From NCBI GenBank assembly GCA_016839785.1, contig JAEOTQ010000230.1:1-37410 (forward strand): a DNA stretch of 37,410 bases. The letters run 5' to 3'. This DNA comes from Candidatus Hodarchaeota archaeon (GTDB lineage: Archaea; Asgardarchaeota; Heimdallarchaeia; Hodarchaeales; Hodarchaeaceae). Below the pieces are notes generated by a model. The model saw only the letters and a program-made list of their open reading frames with translations, made no database searches and was not told where the DNA came from. Shown one piece after another: positions 32,725 to 37,410 of this stretch (the first letter of the stretch is position 1; each line of letters opens with the position of its first letter). The translations under genes were made by a program, and so were the position numbers.

Positions 32725-33780
32725 TCATAGTTCACAAATCTCTAACAATACTGGTTGGTGAAAATATCTTCTCATCCACTTTCTGAATCGGAATTGATTT
32801 TTAGAATCCAGCTGATAATTTATGGAGACTTTTTTAGGCACGATTGTATGTGTTTGATAATAGTCCTGTAGGAAATATAGAATAAAAACTTCTAACGACA
32901 AATTATCAGCCTTAAATAGATTCTGGCTTTTTTTAGAGACTAATTTTCCATCTCGGTATGCAGTAATCGTCGTATGTATCTGGTTCAGAATATTCGGAGT
33001 CATTTTGAATGTGAATTTATTCTGATCAAAAGGGTATCCAATACCTGCATAACGTCGTTGTAAGACCTTCAGCGCTTGTAGTGAAATATTCAGTCTCTGT
33101 GCTGCTTCAAATTGCATCTTTTCGATATGAATATCAATTTGATTACTCCATTCGTTCAGGAGAGTAGAATCAGCTGAAGTTAATGCATTAATAAATTTAG
33201 TTAACTTATTAGTGCCCAGACTCGGCTTTGATCCGTTCGTTTGGATACAATTACGAGAACATAAATTTAATTGATATTCCCAGCAAGAGTTATCTTTAGC
33301 TGTAGTACATAGCTTCAATTTTTTGCGGATTTGATCAATTAGCTCTTCTAGCTTTTTGGAATGTAAATTAATTCTAAAAATTCGGTCGTGCTCCTTTAAC
33401 CTGTCAAGTATATCATTCGAACTACATAAGAGATGATAATGAGGTTCTTTTCGTAAAATAAGATATGAAAAGGAATGAATCCCATTACTACGGATATTTA
33501 GCCGAGGACGGTTAGTCCAAATCTGTAATCTCTCTGCTTCGAAAGCGGACTCTTGATTTTCGAATTCTTGGTATTCAATGTACCTTGTAAGGATCTGAAT
33601 CTGTGAATGTTTCTTTTCTTTCAACTTAGAACGTCTAAAGTATTGTGAAACACGATTTTGAAGATTTTTGGAAGCACCGATGTAAAGAATTTCTTGATGT
33701 TCATCGATAAATCGATAAATTCCAGGACTAGTGGGAATGAGTGAGAAATCCTTCAATGGTGTACTGATCCGATTAAACAC
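32725..33780 (-). CDS. UvrC N-terminal-half homologue (GIY-YIG nuclease with Cys cluster, no C-terminal nuclease)
   Basis: 351 residues. The GIY-YIG domain has PGIYRF (19-24), LYIGAS (32-37), R43 and catalytic E83, eight residues before RPRLNI as in UvrC. Next is C158-x7-C166-x7-C174-x3-C178, corresponding to the 4Fe-4S cluster cysteines described for UvrC (first spacing shorter). A UVR-like helix is seen around MQFEAAQRLNISLQALKVL (~220-250). The RNase H-like nuclease that makes the 5' cut and the HhH domains are absent, leaving the half that makes the 3' incision. It starts at GTG with AGGTG 9 bases upstream. It could be a Cho-like repair nuclease. Confidence 0.88.
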   Translation of the reverse strand: MFNRISTPLKDFSLIPTSPGIYRFIDEHQEILYIGASKNLQNRVSQYFRRSKLKEKKHSQIQILTRYIEYQEFENQESAFEAERLQIWTNRPRLNIRSNGIHSFSYLILRKEPHYHLLCSSNDILDRLKEHDRIFRINLHSKKLEELIDQIRKKLKLCTTAKDNSCWEYQLNLCSRNCIQTNGSKPSLGTNKLTKFINALTSADSTLLNEWSNQIDIHIEKMQFEAAQRLNISLQALKVLQRRYAGIGYPFDQNKFTFKMTPNILNQIHTTITAYRDGKLVSKKSQNLFKADNLSLEVFILYFLQDYYQTHTIVPKKVSINYQLDSKNQFRFRKWMRRYFHQPVLLEICEL

Positions 33781-33875
33781 GCAAGGTTACACCTATGATC
33801 CAATCACAGTCTAACTCACCATTAGTAATGATTATATATATTTATGTCGGGTTCAATCTTGATTTGTTCCACTCA

Positions 33876-33890
33876 CGGAAACTATAAATA
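33876..33890 (+). promoter_or_regulatory. BRE/TATA promoter of the 47-residue gene
   Basis: CGGAAA followed by CTATAAATA (33882-33890) is a textbook archaeal BRE plus TATA box. Start would be near 33910, giving a ~30-base leader with GGAGGA at 33929-33934. This rules out the ATG at 33890 as a start, since it lies within the TATA box. Confidence 0.6.
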
Positions 33891-33940
33891 TGAAAACCTT
33901 TTTAGTTAAAGAGGAAGAAAAGGTGTATGGAGGATTTCCA

Positions 33941-34084
33941 ATGTCAGAAGATGAACAAAAAATACCAGATGATTTAAAGAAAGAATTGCTTAAAAAGACT
34001 AAAGATGACGGTTTTAGGGGTGGAATTGAGGAAGCTAAGGCTAAGTTGGAAGGAAAAATTCCTACGAAACCCAAGGAGGAATAA
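33941..34084 (+). CDS. 47-residue charged protein
   Basis: Begins MSEDEQKIPDDLKKELLKKT and ends KLEGKIPTKPKEE: two short amphipathic helices with a G-rich turn (DDGFRGGIEEAK). There is a strong ribosome site GGAGGA 6 bases before the ATG and a clear TATA box upstream, so it is a single-gene unit and looks real. No cysteine or TM. It is divergent from the UvrC-like gene. Function unknown; the charge pattern allows a nucleic-acid or protein partner role. Confidence 0.65.
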   Translation: MSEDEQKIPDDLKKELLKKTKDDGFRGGIEEAKAKLEGKIPTKPKEE

Positions 34085-34204
34085 TATAAAGAATTACTTC
34101 CAAACAAATACGGGGAGGGATTGAAATCGTCTTATATCTTAAATTATACTTTATTCTTTCATGAAATCAATTTTTTCGGGTAGAAAAGAGTTATATTGAA
34201 TTCT

Positions 34205-34924
34205 TTATCCTGATAACATTTCTACTTCAGGAGAAATGATAATTCCTTGACTCGTTATAGATAATGGAAAGAGACCCCGCTTATGATTTATCCCTCTCAT
34301 TTTTACAATTTCGATTCCACGTTGTCTTTTTGATCCCAAACGTTCATTGTACAGTCTGATGATGCCTGCGGCAAGAAATTCTTCTACAGTAAACTCTTTA
34401 GAGTAACTGCTTTCAGTAATGGCTAAAGAAGTTACACCAAAACGACGGATAACATCAAAAAAGCGTAGGAAATTATAACGAACCTCACGAATATTATCGA
34501 AAAGAAGTGAAATAATAGTAAGAGGATCAATGACAAGACGTTTGGCGTTGATTTCATTAATAGATTCCTTGATACTTTTGGTCAGTGCAGGAAGATCAAC
34601 CTTGGTTTGTTGCAAAGCTAGTTGACCTTCTCCTAATGCTCTACCATAAGAAAAATCTAATATCTTTAATCTTCCAGTTTTTTCTAATTTTTCCAAATCA
34701 TAACCAAATGACTGCTGAGTAAGAAATAATTCTTTGCGAGATTCATTAAAACTGCAAAAAATTCCAGATTCGTTGTATTTATTAATACCTTCAACGAGAT
34801 AACCAACAGACAAGCACGTTTTCCCGCATCCAGGAGCTCCAGAGAGAATTGTTGTCCATCCAGTAGGAATTCCACCTCCAAGAAGTTCGTCCAATCCTGG
34901 AATTCCAGTTTTTGTTAGCTCCAT
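34205..34924 (-). CDS. Single-domain KaiC-like RecA-fold ATPase
   Basis: 239 residues. It opens TGIPGLDELLGGGIPTG like KaiC/RadA-like proteins. Walker A is GAPGCGKT (29-36) and Walker B is LVIDP with D132. The catalytic glutamate pair of KaiC (SFEES) reads SFNES (58-62), so one acidic residue is lost. A C-terminal RLYNE and KMRGINHKRG strand is typical. No HhH or second domain, so not RadA recombinase. These proteins are thought to act as switch ATPases in signalling. ATG with GTGAT upstream. It lies 119 bases downstream of the glycerate kinase operon and is probably separate. Confidence 0.88.
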   Translation of the reverse strand: MELTKTGIPGLDELLGGGIPTGWTTILSGAPGCGKTCLSVGYLVEGINKYNESGIFCSFNESRKELFLTQQSFGYDLEKLEKTGRLKILDFSYGRALGEGQLALQQTKVDLPALTKSIKESINEINAKRLVIDPLTIISLLFDNIREVRYNFLRFFDVIRRFGVTSLAITESSYSKEFTVEEFLAAGIIRLYNERLGSKRQRGIEIVKMRGINHKRGLFPLSITSQGIIISPEVEMLSG

Positions 34925-35043
34925 TTTATCACGACAGAGGATGAAGTTACTGAAATGATACTTCTAAATACATTAGAACGATCATCACTTAAAAACAATG
35001 CAGAACGTAGACTGGAATTAGTGTAGAGATCGATCCTAATTTC

Positions 35044-36462
35044 CTATTGTAGAGGAGAATTCTGCTCCATATCTGCAGAATTAACAAGTAAAAGTTGAAC
35101 ATCCATCACGTTTGTGCCTGTTGGACCTAATAAGATCAAAGATTTACCTAATTGGAGAAAGAAATTAGTTAAATCATTATTCTCTTGGTAACAGTCTACT
35201 GGAACTTTCTTTTCACGAAAGAGATTAAGTGTGAATGTGTCACAAATCGCACCTGAATATTCAGAATTCCCATCAATTCCATCTGTACCAAATGAGATCA
35301 ATGAAATGTCCAGAGAAGGGTCAAAAGTACTTACTTCTCTAAGAAAAGCTGCCACAACTTCTTGATTTCTTCCTCCAATTCCATTCCCCGTAACTTTTAC
35401 TATAGGTTCTCCCCCTGAAATGTACAATACGGGAGTAGATTTTTCTTTGGAAATTTGGAGTCCTAATTGTGCCAAATTCGTCCCCACGATCCTAGCATCT
35501 CCATCTACTAGATGATCCTCAACAATTACTTCCATTCCGACTTGATTTACCGCCTTGTATATGGCTTGTCTAGCAACGTTATTTGAGCCAATAATAGAAT
35601 GATGAAATCGTGAAAATGAGGGATCTTTTGGCTTGGGTGTCTCGGTAATTTCACCATTAAGTCCCCTAGTCACTACTTCATATATACTAGTAGGTAGAAC
35701 ATCCTTCGATAAATTATACTTTCTAAATAAATTGATCACGTCATGATATGTACTCGTATCAGGAGAAAATGGACCTGATGCGATACTCTCCAATTGATCT
35801 CCGATTACATCCGATAGGAGGAGAATAAGAGTTGTTGATGGTATCATTCGTGCTGCTTTGCCACCTTTAATCCGTGACATATGCTTTCTGACTACATTAA
35901 TTTCATGAATTGACATCCCTGAATGGAGAAGTGTTTGATTCAGGCTTATAAGATCAGTTATTGTAATGGGGGGTATTGGAGCCGACCATAATGCAGAACC
36001 TCCACCACTAATTAAGCTAATAACAAGATCATCTTTCGATATTTCCTTTATATATTCTATAGTTCTTTCTGTGTTTTCCAAATTAATTTCTGAGGGTAAT
36101 GGATGGGAGGATTCCACACATTGAATTTTTTTAAGAGTAAGTGAATTTCTTACTCCTTCTGGAACACATATAATTCCTGATAAAGGAACTCCTTGTAATA
36201 CTTTTTCGATTGCTTCAGCCATACGTCCTACAGCTTTCCCTGCCCCTATTACATGAACTTGTTTATCAGTAAGATCAAACTCCGAGTTGGAAACCATTAG
36301 AAGTTTGGATACTGAATTGTATTGAAGGCTTCTAGTAACGATCTCAAAAGGATTAACAGCATCTAATCCAATTTTGAGAAGTCTAAGAAGAAATTCTCTT
36401 GCACAAATTTCACTCGAGCCAAAGGGTAGATCAAGAAGATCTTTATAATTCTTAATTTCCAC
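35044..36462 (-). CDS. Glycerate 2-kinase (DUF4147/MOFRL family)
   Basis: Phosphorylates D-glycerate to 2-phosphoglycerate with ATP, feeding lower glycolysis. 472 residues, close to the ~440 usual. The N-terminal domain has VIGAGKA (70-76) and SGGGSAL, then a SDVIGD segment. The C-terminal MOFRL domain has GGEPIVKVTGNGIGGRNQEV, FGTDGIDGNS and GPTGTNVMDVQL. The frame starts at GTG. It lies 12 bases after the HyuB gene, so one transcript. The pairing suggests a shared route for small organic acids, though the reactions are not known to connect directly. Confidence 0.92.
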   Translation of the reverse strand: MEIKNYKDLLDLPFGSSEICAREFLLRLLKIGLDAVNPFEIVTRSLQYNSVSKLLMVSNSEFDLTDKQVHVIGAGKAVGRMAEAIEKVLQGVPLSGIICVPEGVRNSLTLKKIQCVESSHPLPSEINLENTERTIEYIKEISKDDLVISLISGGGSALWSAPIPPITITDLISLNQTLLHSGMSIHEINVVRKHMSRIKGGKAARMIPSTTLILLLSDVIGDQLESIASGPFSPDTSTYHDVINLFRKYNLSKDVLPTSIYEVVTRGLNGEITETPKPKDPSFSRFHHSIIGSNNVARQAIYKAVNQVGMEVIVEDHLVDGDARIVGTNLAQLGLQISKEKSTPVLYISGGEPIVKVTGNGIGGRNQEVVAAFLREVSTFDPSLDISLISFGTDGIDGNSEYSGAICDTFTLNLFREKKVPVDCYQENNDLTNFFLQLGKSLILLGPTGTNVMDVQLLLVNSADMEQNSPLQ

Positions 36463-36474
36463 AAATGTTCCCTA

Positions 36475-37410
36475 TTACCTTTTTCCGTATCCTCCGCCAC
36501 CAGGAGTTTTAATGGTCAATATATCCCCGGGAGAAAGCTCAGTGATGGTCCTTCCTGGAAGTATCAACACTTCACCACTTCTCTTTTTAATCTGGTTAAC
36601 CCCTTTCTTTCCAGGTTCCCCTCCGTACAGTCCATATGGAGGAAAATTTCTTCGTTCAGACTGTATTGAGACTGTAGTATCCACTAAGCAGACTATCTCT
36701 TTCTCGATTCCATTTCCTCCGACTAGTTTACCATCCCCACCTGAATCCTCTCTAATTGCATATTTTTGAACTCTAAATGGATAAACAAGCTCAAAAACCT
36801 CAATTGGAGTATTTAAAGTGTTAGTCATATGACTGTGGATGGCAGATGTCCCATTGTGAAATTTTCCAGCTCCCGTTCCTCCTCCTAAGGTTTCATAATA
36901 AGTGAAAGGGATATCACCTTTTGAAGATCCAAGTGAGATATTATTCATTGTACCTTGGGAAGCTGCTGGAATTTCGGGAAAAGCAGGAGCTAATGCTCCC
37001 AAGAGTACATCAACTATCCGTTGTGACGTTTCTACATTTCCACTTGAGACCGCTGCTGGAATTTTTGGATCAAGAAGGCTATCTTGGGGAATTTCGATTT
37101 CAATGTTTCGAAACAGACCTGCATTTGTCATTATTAGAGGATCCGTAAGTACTCGAAATACAAAATACACACATGAGTATACCACACTTTTTGGGCAATT
37201 AACATTACCTATCTGTTGTTTATCTGTTCCCTCAAACGATACACTAACTTTATCCTTAATTTTACTGATCGTTACCTGAATCTTCACAGGATTATCAGTA
37301 ACTCCGTTGGAGTCCAGAAAATCAGTGAAAAAAAGTTTCTTCTCTGGAAATTTTCGAAGATGTTTGCTAAAAGAGAGTTCTGAAAGTTTCATTAATTGTA
37401 CTACTGAAGA
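36475..37410 (-). CDS. Hydantoinase B/oxoprolinase (HyuB) subunit, C-terminal part (cut by window end)
   Basis: ATP-dependent N-methylhydantoinase/5-oxoprolinase B chain, which works with a HyuA subunit. About 311 residues are present, and the frame stays open through the window edge (SSVVQL precedes the first Met), so the internal ATG at 37392 is not the start. HyuB is usually ~520-570 residues; the missing N-terminal ~200 lie beyond the window, as does any HyuA gene. Conserved parts: NVNCPKSVVY, VSSGNVETSQRIVD, ETLGGGTGA, HSHMTNTLNTPIE, EDSGGDGKLVGGNG, LYGGEPG and the ending IKTPGGGGYG, the HyuB C-terminal signature. First gene of an operon with glycerate kinase. The substrate (hydantoin, oxoproline or a relative) is not determinable. 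Confidence 0.93.
   Translation of the reverse strand, partial: SSVVQLMKLSELSFSKHLRKFPEKKLFFTDFLDSNGVTDNPVKIQVTISKIKDKVSVSFEGTDKQQIGNVNCPKSVVYSCVYFVFRVLTDPLIMTNAGLFRNIEIEIPQDSLLDPKIPAAVSSGNVETSQRIVDVLLGALAPAFPEIPAASQGTMNNISLGSSKGDIPFTYYETLGGGTGAGKFHNGTSAIHSHMTNTLNTPIEVFELVYPFRVQKYAIREDSGGDGKLVGGNGIEKEIVCLVDTTVSIQSERRNFPPYGLYGGEPGKKGVNQIKKRSGEVLILPGRTITELSPGDILTIKTPGGGGYGKR

Noticed and set aside
33890..33940. Upstream ATG giving a 64-residue version of the small charged protein
   Set aside because: That ATG overlaps the TATA box CTATAAATA, so it cannot be in the transcript from this promoter.
33853..34107. 84-residue minus-strand frame over the 47-residue gene
   Set aside because: Serine/phenylalanine-rich antisense frame; the plus strand has TATA box, ribosome site and sensible codons.
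36902..37279. 125-residue plus-strand frame opposite hyuB
   Set aside because: It is antisense to a well-conserved HyuB region, has no ribosome site and reads as low-quality protein; a shadow of the real gene.

Overview
The window looks like chromosome from an Asgard archaeon, perhaps a Heimdallarchaeia-type lineage. The sequence is AT-rich and densely packed. Archaeal markers include aIF1A, an AlaX-type alanyl-tRNA editing protein, a single-domain KaiC-like ATPase and T-tract ends of transcription units. Eukaryote-like parts are a Rab/Ras-type small GTPase, a longin plus roadblock protein, and a longin plus possible DENN-like protein. Many genes start with TTG or GTG behind a good ribosome binding site. 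There is no rRNA, tRNA, CRISPR array, transposase or phage gene, and no gap over 300 bases. The lineage call is inference from gene content.

Region 1 (1-4.6 kb): the end of an unknown gene, a membrane protein joining a 7TM-like half to a DUF6512-like half, then a tight operon of two winged-helix regulators and a von Willebrand A protein. Two small membrane proteins follow, one with a hairpin terminator over its 3' end.

Region 2 (4.6-10.8 kb): a minus-strand operon of small GTPase, longin/roadblock protein and GH57 glucanotransferase. Divergent from it is an 864-residue five-TM protein with a large predicted ectodomain. This is the most interesting part: a eukaryote-like GTPase switch co-transcribed with a glycogen/maltodextrin enzyme.

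Region 3 (10.8-22.4 kb): an M3-type metallopeptidase, a 7TM protein, a longin plus DENN-like candidate, a DUF1405 membrane protein, a DNPH1/RCL-like nucleotide hydrolase, a helical unknown, a HEAT plus beta-sandwich protein, a four-fold helix-hairpin-helix protein with a neighbouring paralogue of its N-terminal domain, and an MFS transporter overlapping a probable Pcc1-like (KEOPS) gene. Between the HEAT and HhH genes lie two abutting perfect palindromes.

Region 4 (22.4-27 kb): aIF1A, a glycerophosphodiesterase, a Nudix hydrolase, a GNAT acetyltransferase convergent with a Sir2 deacetylase, and a lipase-fold protein whose nucleophile serine is replaced by glycine. An 11-bp motif is repeated in inverted orientation just upstream of the two divergent genes at 26.8/27.06 kb.

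Region 5 (27-32.7 kb, all plus strand): a zinc-ribbon mini-RDD protein, a TPR protein, a Cys-rich DUF2085-like membrane protein, a second mini-RDD protein, a UbiA-family prenyltransferase, a small protein with an internal duplication, and AlaX.

Region 6 (32.7-37.4 kb): a stand-alone UvrC N-terminal-half homologue with GIY-YIG and a four-cysteine cluster, a 47-residue charged protein with a clear promoter, a KaiC-like ATPase, and a two-gene operon of HyuB (cut by the window end) and MOFRL-type glycerate 2-kinase.
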